Positions 54,945 through 63,192 of a DNA stretch of 64,000 nucleotides are shown piece by piece. The DNA is taken from the NCBI RefSeq assembly GCF_014077505.1, contig NZ_JACGWA010000002.1, positions 248,001 through 312,000 on the forward strand. The letters run 5' to 3'. A program made the position numbers and the translations under genes. The stretch's first letter is position 1. Each line of letters starts with the position of its first letter. A model generated the notes under the pieces. That model did no database searches. It had not been told where the DNA came from and worked only from the letters and a program-made list of their open reading frames with translations. This stretch comes from Colwellia sp. BRX10-3 (GTDB lineage: Bacteria; Pseudomonadota; Gammaproteobacteria; Enterobacterales; Alteromonadaceae).

Positions 54945-55568
54945 ATGGAACATTATTTAAGTTTATTTGTTAAGACCATATTTATTGAAAATTTGGCATT
55001 AACCTTTTTCCTTGGCATGTGTACTTTTTTAGCAGTTTCTAAAAAAGTTAGCACGGCGATAGGTCTAGGTGTTGCCGTTGTTGTGGTATTAGGTATTGCG
55101 GTGCCTGTTAACCAAATTATCTATCAAGCGATTTTAGCGCCAGGTGCGTTAGATGGTTTAATGGGTGTTACCGAAGCGAAAGACTCTATTGATTTAAGCT
55201 TCTTGTCATTCATTACCTTTATTGGTGTGATTGCAGCATTAGTACAAATTCTTGAAATGGTTTTAGATAAATACTTTCCTGCGCTATACCAAGCGCTTGG
55301 TATTTTCCTACCCTTGATCACAGTTAACTGTGCCATCTTCGGTGGCGTTTCATTTATGGTCGCGAAAAACCTTACCTTAGGCGAAAGTGTTGTTTACGGC
55401 ATTGGCTCTGGTATTGGTTGGATGTTAGCAATCGTATTGATGGCGGGTATTCGTGAAAAGATGAAATACTCAGATGTACCTGATGGCTTAAAAGGCTTAG
55501 GTATAACGTTTATTACTGCAGGATTGATGGCATTTGGCTTTCTTTCTTTCGGTGGTATTTCACTTTAG
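54945..55568 (+). CDS. nqrE: Na+-NQR subunit E
   Basis: 207 aa, six helices, the partner of NqrD and similar in sequence to it and to RnfA. It starts [20 protein letters not shown] and includes [20 protein letters not shown] (Cys for the shared iron centre) and [17 protein letters not shown] (second Cys). Six bases follow nqrD. A hairpin lies between it and nqrF. Confidence 0.97.
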   Translation: MEHYLSLFVKTIFIENLALTFFLGMCTFLAVSKKVSTAIGLGVAVVVVLGIAVPVNQIIYQAILAPGALDGLMGVTEAKDSIDLSFLSFITFIGVIAALVQILEMVLDKYFPALYQALGIFLPLITVNCAIFGGVSFMVAKNLTLGESVVYGIGSGIGWMLAIVLMAGIREKMKYSDVPDGLKGLGITFITAGLMAFGFLSFGGISL

Positions 55569-55577
55569 GTTTATGTC

Positions 55578-55622
55578 GGTTTTAGCGAGTGTTACTCTCG
55601 AGTAATTTACCCAGCTAAAACC
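55578..55622. repeat. Hairpin between nqrE and nqrF
   Basis: GGTTTTAGC (55578-55586) and GCTAAAACC (55614-55622), 9-bp perfect arms with a 27-nt loop that itself holds GAGT/ACTC. It has no T-run and lies within an otherwise tightly packed operon, so mRNA processing or a folded RNA element is possible. Confidence 0.55.
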
Positions 55623-55648
55623 CTTAGAGAAGATTAAAGGAAAAGTCG

Positions 55649-56875
55649 ATGGAAATTATTGTTCTCGGCGTATCGATGTTTACCGTGATAGTACTTTTAT
55701 TAGTGATGGTGATATTACTCGCCAAATCTAAGTTAGTGTCTTCAGGTGACGTTACGATTAGCATAAATGGCGATCCAGAAAAAGCAGTAACAACTGCTGC
55801 TGGTGGTAAGCTTTTAGGCGCATTGGCTGACCAAGGTATTTTTATACCTTCAGCTTGTGGTGGCGGTGGTACTTGTGGCCAATGTCGTGTCGAAATACAT
55901 TCAGGTGGTGGTGATATACTTCCGACTGAATCAGGTCATATTAATAAGCGTGAAGCGAAAGAAGGTTGTCGTTTAGCCTGTCAAGTGGCAGTTAAACAAG
56001 ACATGGATATTGTACTTGAAGATGAAATCTTCGGAGTTCAACAATGGGAATGTGAAGTTATCTCTAACGATAACAAAGCAACCTTCATTAAAGAACTTAA
56101 GTTACAAATTCCAAATGGCGAATCTGTACCTTTCCGTGCGGGTGGTTATATTCAAATTGAAGCTCCTGCTCACCATGTTAAATACAGCGATTTTGATATC
56201 GATGATCAATACAAAGGTGACTGGAATCATTTTGGTTTCTTCGATGTAGAATCAAAAGTGGATACTGCCACATTACGTGCATATTCAATGGCGAACTACC
56301 CTGAAGAAGAAGGCATTATTATGCTGAACGTGCGTATTGCTACGCCGCCTCCAGGACGTTTACATTTACCAGCAGGTAAAATGTCATCTTATATCTTCAG
56401 CTTAAAAGCGGGTGATAAAGTGACTATTTCAGGTCCATTTGGTGAGTTCTTCGCAAAAGAATCTGACAATGAAATGGTCTTTATTGGTGGTGGTGCGGGT
56501 ATGGCGCCAATGCGTTCACACATATTCGATCAACTTAAACGTCTTAATTCAAAGCGTAAAATGTCGTTTTGGTATGGTGCTCGTTCTAAACGTGAAATGT
56601 TCTATGAAGATGATTATAACGGCCTTGCGGCTGACAATGACAACTTCGAATGGCATGTTGCGTTATCAGATCCACAACCAGAAGATAACTGGGATGGCAT
56701 GACAGGTTTTATTCATAATGTACTGCATGAAAACTACTTGAAAGATCATGAAGCACCAGAAGATTGTGAGTACTACATGTGTGGTCCTCCAATGATGAAT
56801 GCTGCAGTTATTCATATGTTGAAAGATCTAGGTGTTGAAGATGAAAACATCATGTTAGATGATTTCGGTGGCTAA
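55649..56875 (+). CDS. nqrF: Na+-NQR subunit F (NADH dehydrogenase, FAD and 2Fe-2S)
   Basis: 408 aa. N-terminal membrane anchor (residues about 3-25), a plant-ferredoxin-like 2Fe-2S domain with ligand Cys70, Cys76, Cys79 and Cys111 ([12 protein letters not shown] and CRLACQ), then an FAD domain with [11 protein letters not shown] and GPFGEFF, and an NADH domain with [14 protein letters not shown] and the terminal [17 protein letters not shown]. It takes electrons from NADH. A good ribosome binding site (AAGGAAAAG) precedes the ATG. It is the last nqr gene and is followed by a terminator. Confidence 0.97.
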   Translation: MEIIVLGVSMFTVIVLLLVMVILLAKSKLVSSGDVTISINGDPEKAVTTAAGGKLLGALADQGIFIPSACGGGGTCGQCRVEIHSGGGDILPTESGHINKREAKEGCRLACQVAVKQDMDIVLEDEIFGVQQWECEVISNDNKATFIKELKLQIPNGESVPFRAGGYIQIEAPAHHVKYSDFDIDDQYKGDWNHFGFFDVESKVDTATLRAYSMANYPEEEGIIMLNVRIATPPPGRLHLPAGKMSSYIFSLKAGDKVTISGPFGEFFAKESDNEMVFIGGGAGMAPMRSHIFDQLKRLNSKRKMSFWYGARSKREMFYEDDYNGLAADNDNFEWHVALSDPQPEDNWDGMTGFIHNVLHENYLKDHEAPEDCEYYMCGPPMMNAAVIHMLKDLGVEDENIMLDDFGG

Positions 56876-56902
56876 TTAAGCTCGCGAACTCATGAAATGA
56901 AG

Positions 56903-56925
56903 AGGCGGCCCTAGGTCGCCTTTTT
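56903..56925 (+). terminator. Terminator of the nqr operon
   Basis: AGGCGGCC (56903-56910), loop cta, GGTCGCCT (56914-56921) then TTTT. GC-rich 8-bp stem with a single G-T pair. Confidence 0.9.
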
Positions 56926-57039
56926 AATATCTGTTTTTTCAACGTTTACTACTTAAGAGTTTATTTAGCTAAATCATATTGTTTTGAATTTTATAAAACA
57001 GTTGTTTTAGTTAAATAAAATTTTATTAAGGATATTGTT

Positions 57040-58083
57040 ATGTCAGCTAGTGTTAACTTCTTTAAGTTCAAACCAACCATTAAGTTGCTTTTACTAACCA
57101 TCATAGTGGTAATAGTTAGTGGTTGTTTTCCCAGCAAGGATCTCGGTCGGCAAGAGTATTTGGTGCAAGGCAATACTATGGGAACTACTTATAACATTAA
57201 AGTGGTTGGGGAGAATATCGATACAGTTAAACTACAACAAGGTATTGATAAAAAACTGAAACAATTGAATCAAGAAATGTCGACTTACATTGGCGACTCC
57301 GAACTATCTGCATTCAATAAATCGACCTCACTTTCGGTTGTTACAACATCGCCAGGTTTAGCTAGGGTTCTCAATGAGGCTATTCGTTTAGGAAAGTTAA
57401 GTAATGGGGCACTTGATGTAACCGTAGGGCCGTTGGTTAATTTATGGGGTTTTGGCCCTGAATATCGTCCTGAAACTGTGCCAAGTGATGAATTACTAGC
57501 GGCGACTAAAGCGCGAGTGGGTTTAGACAAATTAGCTTTTAAAAATGGTATGTTGAGCAAAAGTATTCCAGATCTTTATGTTGATTTATCGACCATTGCC
57601 AAAGGTTATGGCGTTGATTTAATTGCTGAGTTTATAGAGGATAAGGGCATCAATAACTACCTAGTTGAAATTGGTGGCGAGATGCGTCTCAAAGGCTTTA
57701 AACATACCGGTGAGCTTTGGCATGTTGCGATTGAAAAACCCTTAAGTAATGAACGTGCTGTGCATCAAATTATTGTACCAAAAGATAACGCTGTCGCGAC
57801 TTCGGGTGACTATCGCATTTATTTTGAGGCTAACGGCCAACGATTTTCGCATATTATAGACCCAAAAACTGGCAAGCCAATTAACCATAAACTGGTCTCT
57901 GTTACTGTCATTCATCCTTCTTCAATGACCGCTGACGGTTTATCTACCGCTATGATGGTAATGGGCGAAGAAAAAGCATTAGCGTTTGCTGAAGCTAATG
58001 ATCTTGCGGTGTACATAATTGCTAAAACTGATCATGGCTTTGTTGAGCAAAGCACGGTAAAATTCATGCAGTACCTCAAGTAG
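57040..58083 (+). CDS. apbE: FAD:protein FMN transferase
   Basis: 347 aa lipoprotein: hydrophobic N-terminus ending in lipobox VSGC-F. ApbE transfers FMN from FAD to the Thr of the D-x-x-S-G-A-T sites of NqrB and NqrC, which are both present here. Motifs: QGNTMGTTYNIKVVG, the core GALDVTVGPLVNLWGFGP, STIAKGYGVDLIAEFI, VEIGGEMRLKG, SGDYRIYFEANGQRFSHIIDPKTG and SMTADGLSTAMMVMG (conserved metal and FAD residues). It acts in the periplasm. It follows the nqr terminator but is clearly part of the same functional block. Confidence 0.95.
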   Translation: MSASVNFFKFKPTIKLLLLTIIVVIVSGCFPSKDLGRQEYLVQGNTMGTTYNIKVVGENIDTVKLQQGIDKKLKQLNQEMSTYIGDSELSAFNKSTSLSVVTTSPGLARVLNEAIRLGKLSNGALDVTVGPLVNLWGFGPEYRPETVPSDELLAATKARVGLDKLAFKNGMLSKSIPDLYVDLSTIAKGYGVDLIAEFIEDKGINNYLVEIGGEMRLKGFKHTGELWHVAIEKPLSNERAVHQIIVPKDNAVATSGDYRIYFEANGQRFSHIIDPKTGKPINHKLVSVTVIHPSSMTADGLSTAMMVMGEEKALAFAEANDLAVYIIAKTDHGFVEQSTVKFMQYLK

Positions 58084-58198
58084 GTTTGCATTCTTTACAT
58101 AAGCTATTTTAAAATTGTTTTAAGTTATTGAAAGCTGATTTTTAATCAAACTTTTATAATTAAATATTGAAATATTATCAAATAGGTAGGCAGTCATT

Positions 58199-58420
58199 AT
58201 GGCTATATTTTTAATCACCTTAGGCTTTTTTCTCGTTATTGTTATGGCAATGGCCGTAGGTTATATTTTTCAAAGAAAAACCCTTGCTGGTAGCTGTGGT
58301 GGTTTAGCTAACGTTGGTATCGACAAGTCATGCAATTGTGATAATCCATGTGAAAAACGTCAAGAACGTGACCGGGTAGCAGCGTTACAAATTGGCGATA
58401 TTAGCGTAAAAAACATTTAA
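58199..58420 (+). CDS. nqrM: NQR maturation factor NqrM (DUF539)
   Basis: 73 aa. One N-terminal membrane helix (LITLGFFLVIVMAMAVGYIF) and a Cys-rich tail GSCGGLANVGIDKSCNCDNPCEK with four Cys. NqrM is required in Vibrio for NQR assembly, probably for iron delivery to the NqrD/NqrE centre. It is the expected third member of the nqr-apbE-nqrM block and is closed by a terminator. Confidence 0.93.
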   Translation: MAIFLITLGFFLVIVMAMAVGYIFQRKTLAGSCGGLANVGIDKSCNCDNPCEKRQERDRVAALQIGDISVKNI

Positions 58421-58481
58421 GCTGTTTATATAAAATAGATCTGGCGATTATAAGATTACTGTCAGCATGGTTCTAATAATG

Positions 58482-58509
58482 AAAAGGTGAGCTGAGCTCA
58501 CCTTTTTTT
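58482..58509. terminator. Bidirectional terminator between nqrM and the HupE-like gene
   Basis: AAAAGGTGAGC (58482-58492), loop tga, GCTCACCTTTT (58496-58506), then TTT. It has T-runs on the plus strand and, less long, on the minus strand, so it can serve both convergent genes. Confidence 0.9.
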
Positions 58510-58566
58510 ATTGTGAAATTTAATGATTTAAATGCTGATTGCGGTTAAGTCAGTAATAAAACTTAA

Positions 58567-59787
58567 TTAGTTAAGTCGTTCAATTAGCCAATACGTTGCG
58601 ATAATAGTAATGGTTATATTTAGTGCTAGCACCAATTTAGTTTGATACCAGCTTTTATGCCTAAATGGTGATAAACAAATAAAAGCGAGAGCAATAACCG
58701 TTAGTTGCCCCAACTCAACGCCAATATTAAATGAAACTAGACTCAAGGCATATTGGCTTTGTGGTAATCCTACATTCCCCAATACCGAGGCAAAACCTAA
58801 GCCATGTAATAACCCAAAGGCAAATATTACCGGTATGCGTGTATGGTTTTTGGTATTTTGTTTAGCTCGGTAAATATTCTCTAATCCTATATAGACAATA
58901 GAGAGGGCAATCAATGGCTCTACCATGTTGCTAGGTAGAGCTATCATGCCATAAATACCTAAAGCAAGCGTTACGGTATGCGCTAGAGTAAATGCCGATA
59001 TTTGCCATATTAAGGTCGAGCGGCGTTTAGCAAAAAGTAACAGTGCTAAAACAAAAAGAATGTGATCTAATCCTCGCGGCAGTATATGAACAAAGCCTTG
59101 ATAAATGTAGTCAGCGGCAATACTTATTTTTGCCGGGATTATAATGCCTTTTTCGGAAGAGTTAGCGTTTGCAAGCTTGAGTAGATAATTATTACTGAGT
59201 GTTGCAGCACTGATGATTTCTTGTTGTGGCCGAATGACGTTCAGCACTATGTCGCCAAGTAATGGCGAAAATCTCACGGCAACATCAGTCACTCCTTTTG
59301 GAATATCACCAGTTGCGCGAAGTTGGGTTTTATATTCTGCTAAATTTGCTTGTTGGGATAATATTCGTTTTAAATGCTGTAACTGTAAGCCTTTAAGTTG
59401 CATATTTTCTGGTAGGCTGTTTTGTTTATTATTCTCATGGGTATTTTTTATCGGACTTTTTTCAGTGCTACTTTTAGTGTGTGAAAAATAGAGCTTTGTT
59501 TGCTGACTCAAAATAGCTTCAAGGTTTTCGATGAGTTTTTTTTGTTCAATAAATGACAGTTGATTGAGTACCTCTATCACTTTGGCGTCATCACCAGATA
59601 TTTCTAAGTGTTTTTTTAGTAAATGAATGAAGTCGACTGTAACAACAAGCTGGAAATGTTCATTGTTCTCTAAAGATAAAGTTGCTTTATTAATATCGTC
59701 ACTATGGGCAAAGCTAGATAATGAAAAAAGTGTGGTGGTAAATAAAATCACAAAAAAATATAGCGCTGAAAGTGCTCGAATACGCAA
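58567..59787 (-). CDS. HupE/UreJ-like membrane protein
   Basis: 406 aa. A signal peptide (ALYFFVILFTTTLFSLSSFA) leads into a periplasmic region of about 190 residues (residues 30-220), helical in its middle. The C-terminal half has about six membrane helices with the HupE/UreJ_2 signature: GFVHILPRGLDHILFVLALLL (His-x6-Asp-His), FTLAHTVTLALGI, YIGLENIYRA and FGLLHGLGFASVLG. The His/Asp residues in the membrane suggest transport of a metal or other cation. No hydrogenase or urease genes are near, so the usual nickel link does not hold. It stands between the NQR block and nhaD, convergent with nqrM. Confidence 0.85.
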   Translation of the reverse strand: MRIRALSALYFFVILFTTTLFSLSSFAHSDDINKATLSLENNEHFQLVVTVDFIHLLKKHLEISGDDAKVIEVLNQLSFIEQKKLIENLEAILSQQTKLYFSHTKSSTEKSPIKNTHENNKQNSLPENMQLKGLQLQHLKRILSQQANLAEYKTQLRATGDIPKGVTDVAVRFSPLLGDIVLNVIRPQQEIISAATLSNNYLLKLANANSSEKGIIIPAKISIAADYIYQGFVHILPRGLDHILFVLALLLFAKRRSTLIWQISAFTLAHTVTLALGIYGMIALPSNMVEPLIALSIVYIGLENIYRAKQNTKNHTRIPVIFAFGLLHGLGFASVLGNVGLPQSQYALSLVSFNIGVELGQLTVIALAFICLSPFRHKSWYQTKLVLALNITITIIATYWLIERLN

Positions 59788-60287
59788 AATAAAAGCCTAT
59801 GTAATAAAAACAGCGTTAACCTATCGAATCTTTTATAAAATTAATAGCACTTTTACAGCCAATAGGATTTTTCAATTAGCGCATCCAATTTTATACTAGA
59901 TGAATTAAGTCATTCATCTAAGGCTTATTAAGGTATAAATGTTAGTCACTAATACACAACACTTATCATCATCATGGCGAGTGATTTTACTTTGTCGTAT
60001 ATCATGATTTAGTACAAAATATTTGAAAAAAATATAAGCCAAAATGCCATAGCACGGATTATAATACTGCTAATAAAATTTATTCGATGCTTAAGGTTTA
60101 GATAAATTATCTAGCGTTGAATTGAGTTTTGTTAATTATGTATTAAGTTCAATAGGAACAAATTGATACATTAAAAAGTGAGCAAATAGCAACATTAACA
60201 TTGAAAATGCCAGCAACCAAATTAAAGCTAAATTTCAATCATGGTAAACGCTAATAACCATAACAATATCCAGTTCATTAGGTACTT
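59788..60287. other. Intergenic region between the HupE-like gene and nhaD
   Basis: 500 bp holding the promoters of both divergent genes. One inverted repeat, TAGATGAAT-taagtc-ATTCATCTA (59897-59920), is the only structured element I see. A 22-codon frame at 59939 with a weak AAGG is not convincing. Confidence 0.4.
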
Positions 60288-61709
60288 ATGTTTAAAAAAA
60301 TATTACTAACCTTGTTACTTTCTAGTATTTCTGCTGCTTCTTGGGCTGCAGGTGCAGGCAGTATTGATTTAACCAATTCTATATTTGGTTTTACTGCACT
60401 TATCTTATTTTCAATTGCCTACCTATTAGTTATCGGCGAAGATTTAATACACTTAAGAAAGTCGAAACCTGTACTGGTTGCCGCGGGTGTTATTTGGCTC
60501 ATTATCGGTTGGGTATACACCCAACATGGTTTTCCGCTAGAAGCTGAAGAAGCGTTTAATCATAACTTACTTGAATATGCACAATTATTATTATTTCTGC
60601 TAGTGGCAATGACCTACATTAATGCCATGGAAGAAAGAGGCATTTTTGATGGCTTGCGTTTGTGGATGGTATCTAAAGGCTTGAGTCTAAGATCGTTATT
60701 TTGGTTAACCGGTATTTTAGCCTTTGCTATTTCTTCATTCGCTAACAACTTAACTACCGCGATGTTGATGTGTGCCATTATTTTAAAAGTGGCATCCAAT
60801 GATAAGAAGTTTATCAATATAGCTTGTATTAATATTGTTGTTGCTGCCAATGCAGGTGGTGTATTTAGTCCATTTGGTGACATAACCACTTTAATGATTT
60901 GGCAATCAGGCTTGGTTAAGTTTGAACAATTTATCGTTTTGTTTATACCTTCTTTAGTCAATTTTTTAGTACCAGCAATTATCATGAGCTTTTTCATTTC
61001 AAATGAAAAGTCGGCACCGGTAGTCAGTGAAAACTTCCAGATAAAAAGAGGGGCAAAAAGAATTGTCGTACTTTTTGTCCTGACCATTGCAACGGCAGTG
61101 CTATGCCATAGTGTTGTTAACATGCCTCCGGTGCTGGGTATGATGTTGGGCTTAGGCTATCTAAAATTCTTTGGTTTTTATTTACGTATGAGCCTGCCGC
61201 GCTCATTAGATAAAAAACGCAGTAAAGCTGAAGCTGAAAATGATGCAGAGGCATTAAAAAAATTGGGTAACATTGTTCCGTTTGATATTTTCGATAAAAT
61301 TGCGCGCGCAGAATGGGACACCTTACTGTTCTTTTACGGTGTTGTTATGTGTGTTGGTGGCCTAGGTTTTATGGGCTACCTAAGTTTAGTGTCAGAAACC
61401 TTGTACAGTAGCTGGAGCCCAACGTATGCCAATATTGCTGTTGGTGTATTGTCTGCTATTGTTGATAACATTCCGGTAGTGTTTGCGGTCTTGAGTATGA
61501 ACCCAGAGATGGATCTTCAGCAATGGTTATTAGTAACTATGACCGCAGGTGTAGGTGGTAGTTTATTATCAATTGGCTCTGCCGCAGGTGTTGCTTTAAT
61601 GGGGCAAACCAAAGGTGTTTATTCATTTATGGGTCACTTGAAGTGGAGCTGGGTAATTGCGCTAGGCTACGCAGCGAGTATTGGTGTACATTTTTTGATT
61701 AATGGTTAA
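60288..61709 (+). CDS. nhaD: Na+/H+ antiporter NhaD
   Basis: 473 aa. A signal-like N-terminus (ILLTLLLSSISAASWAAGAG) is followed by about twelve membrane segments of the ion-transporter superfamily. NhaD blocks: IAYLLVIGEDLIHLRKSKP, LLEYAQLLLFLLVAMTYINAMEERG, FANNLTTAMLMCAIILKV, VAANAGGVFSPFGDITTLMIWQSG, and near the end SAIVDNIPVVFAVLSMNPEMD and GVGGSLLSIGSAAGVALMGQ. It swaps internal Na+ (or Li+) for external protons. It complements the Na+ pump NQR nearby; NhaD is typical of marine bacteria. Confidence 0.95.
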   Translation: MFKKILLTLLLSSISAASWAAGAGSIDLTNSIFGFTALILFSIAYLLVIGEDLIHLRKSKPVLVAAGVIWLIIGWVYTQHGFPLEAEEAFNHNLLEYAQLLLFLLVAMTYINAMEERGIFDGLRLWMVSKGLSLRSLFWLTGILAFAISSFANNLTTAMLMCAIILKVASNDKKFINIACINIVVAANAGGVFSPFGDITTLMIWQSGLVKFEQFIVLFIPSLVNFLVPAIIMSFFISNEKSAPVVSENFQIKRGAKRIVVLFVLTIATAVLCHSVVNMPPVLGMMLGLGYLKFFGFYLRMSLPRSLDKKRSKAEAENDAEALKKLGNIVPFDIFDKIARAEWDTLLFFYGVVMCVGGLGFMGYLSLVSETLYSSWSPTYANIAVGVLSAIVDNIPVVFAVLSMNPEMDLQQWLLVTMTAGVGGSLLSIGSAAGVALMGQTKGVYSFMGHLKWSWVIALGYAASIGVHFLING

Positions 61710-62382
61710 ATGCATTCAGCCTTAGTTAACTGAATTCTTACAATGTTTAACCAGCTTAGCGATGCTATACATAAATAGTAACACTCGGCTGGTTTATATC
61801 CAAGCTACCTGAAATCAGCATTTTCAAATGCTTTAGCTAAAAATTAACATAATACAGATTAACGCCAATCACTCAGCAGCGGCTTTGCTGCAATCACGCC
61901 CTGCATCAATTTGTCAGTTCTGACAACGCATAATGATTAAGATTAGTCTCATTTAAGGTTGTTTGTTTATAAAAGGATACTGCCAATAACACTTTTCTGA
62001 CAAGACGACTTTTCTATCATAATACCTGAGACTTAATCAGTAATATTTAGGATCACTTTGTGCGCATTGCGGAAGAAAAATTCTGAAATTTTTTAGGTAG
62101 GTCGAAGACTGTACACCTGTTAGTTGACTTAAGCAGGTCGACAGTTAACTTAATAACCTTCGGCTTAGCGGACGTTCCATAAATTATTTTCGAGACTAAT
62201 TTCAAGTTAAAAAAGCAAAATACAGTTATAGAACGTGAGCAATATCTATGACTGTAGCAAGCTCATTGGGGGACATTAGCTTTTCCATAAAGTTCTTGTT
62301 GTACTTTTACCTGAGTTAAACGCATAAATCTGTCAATATTTAGGAAACTTGTTACAATGCTATTTTTGATTTTAGGTAGACT
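61710..62382. other. Intergenic region, 670 bp, no gene found
   Basis: AT-rich and without a supported frame. It holds weak structures: AACCAGC/GCTGGTT (61749/61788) and AGCATTT-tc-AAATGCT (61817-61832). The second sits in the motif CCAAGCTACCTGAAATCAG, which reminds me of dispersed repeats in Alteromonadales. It is flanked by degenerate GCGGAC/CTGACGTTCC-type words also found at 62770-62830. It looks like decayed sequence, but nothing proves it. Confidence 0.4.
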
Positions 62383-62712
62383 ATGAATAAAAGTAATGAT
62401 CCGCTACACGGCGTGAAACTTGAACAGATTCTAACCGAACTGGAGAAGAAAATTGGTTGGGATAAGATGGGTGAGTTACTTAATATTCGTTGTTTCACCA
62501 ATAAACCGCGTCTTAAATCAAGTTTGAAATTTCTGCGTACAACCCCTTGGGCACGCAGTAGAGTTGAAATTTTATACCTAAAAACATTTTGTAGTAAACA
62601 TAAAGAAACGGGAAAATTAATCAGGGGGATACTCGCCCAGAATACAGCTGTAGCAGAAATGACTTCCAGCAAGCCCGCTCCCTTTGTTTGGCCAACATCG
62701 AAAAACAAATAG
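62383..62712 (+). CDS. VF530-family DNA-binding protein with C-terminal extension
   Basis: 109 aa. Residues 7-68 are the VF530 (DUF2132) domain: DPLHGVKLEQILTELEKKIGWDKMGELLNI, CFTNKPRLKSSLKFLRTTPWARSRVEILYL. The family has a helical fold suggested to bind nucleic acid. Most members end there; this one has about 40 extra residues (CSKHKETGKLIRGILAQNTA, ending FVWPTSKNK), polar and basic. The protein is cytosolic. GGTAG lies upstream of the ATG. It is a single gene in a gene-poor region, so it may be mobile in the accessory sense, but there is no sign of an integrase. Confidence 0.85.
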   Translation: MNKSNDPLHGVKLEQILTELEKKIGWDKMGELLNIRCFTNKPRLKSSLKFLRTTPWARSRVEILYLKTFCSKHKETGKLIRGILAQNTAVAEMTSSKPAPFVWPTSKNK

Positions 62713-62841
62713 ACTTAGGCCACACTGAAGACATTTTTATACTGAAAATTTTTGTATGTTTTGATCCACAGCGGACATGACTTAACAATCAAATTTCTCT
62801 AGCAGTTTCCCGATAGCTGACGTTCCCAATAGATAAAAACT

Positions 62842-63024
62842 TTAAGCTTTTGATGGTTTTTTGCCAATAAGTCGTTCAGCCTCTATGTGAACTAAGCCAC
62901 CATTACCTTCAGTCGCAAAGTTGCATTGGGATGACTTCAAAGTGCGCAACTTGTTAACCCTAAATTCCGCTTCAAGCTCAAAGCCGTCGGTGGTATTTAG
63001 TACCTGAACGCTAACATTTGCCAC
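62842..63024 (-). CDS. Short unknown ORF, possibly a 5'-truncated remnant
   Basis: 60 aa from a GTG at 63024. The same frame stays open about 15 further codons upstream (IIFRIILDRS) but without a usable start, and no strong ribosome binding site is seen. The product (VANVSVQVLNTTDGFELEAEF, SSQCNFATEGNGGLVHIEAERLIGKKP) looks like real protein, with a beta-rich middle. I do not recognise it. Its position in gene-poor sequence suggests either a small gene or the remains of a larger one. Confidence 0.4.
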   Translation of the reverse strand: MANVSVQVLNTTDGFELEAEFRVNKLRTLKSSQCNFATEGNGGLVHIEAERLIGKKPSKA

Positions 63025-63192
63025 ACTGCGGTCAAGTATAATCCTAAAAATGATATAAATTACATGTCAGCTTTGAGATTCTAAAAACTGACAACAGTAT
63101 TGATTTCATATTTTGTAGCACATAGAAAGACAAGGTCATAATCATTGATAAATTTAATGCCCCTTAATACAGACCTAACACCAAACCAGTAT

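Noticed and set aside
59939-60007. 22-codon frame MLVTNTQHLSSSWRVILLCRIS with AAGG upstream
   Set aside because: Too short to support, no conserved features, and it lies in a promoter region.
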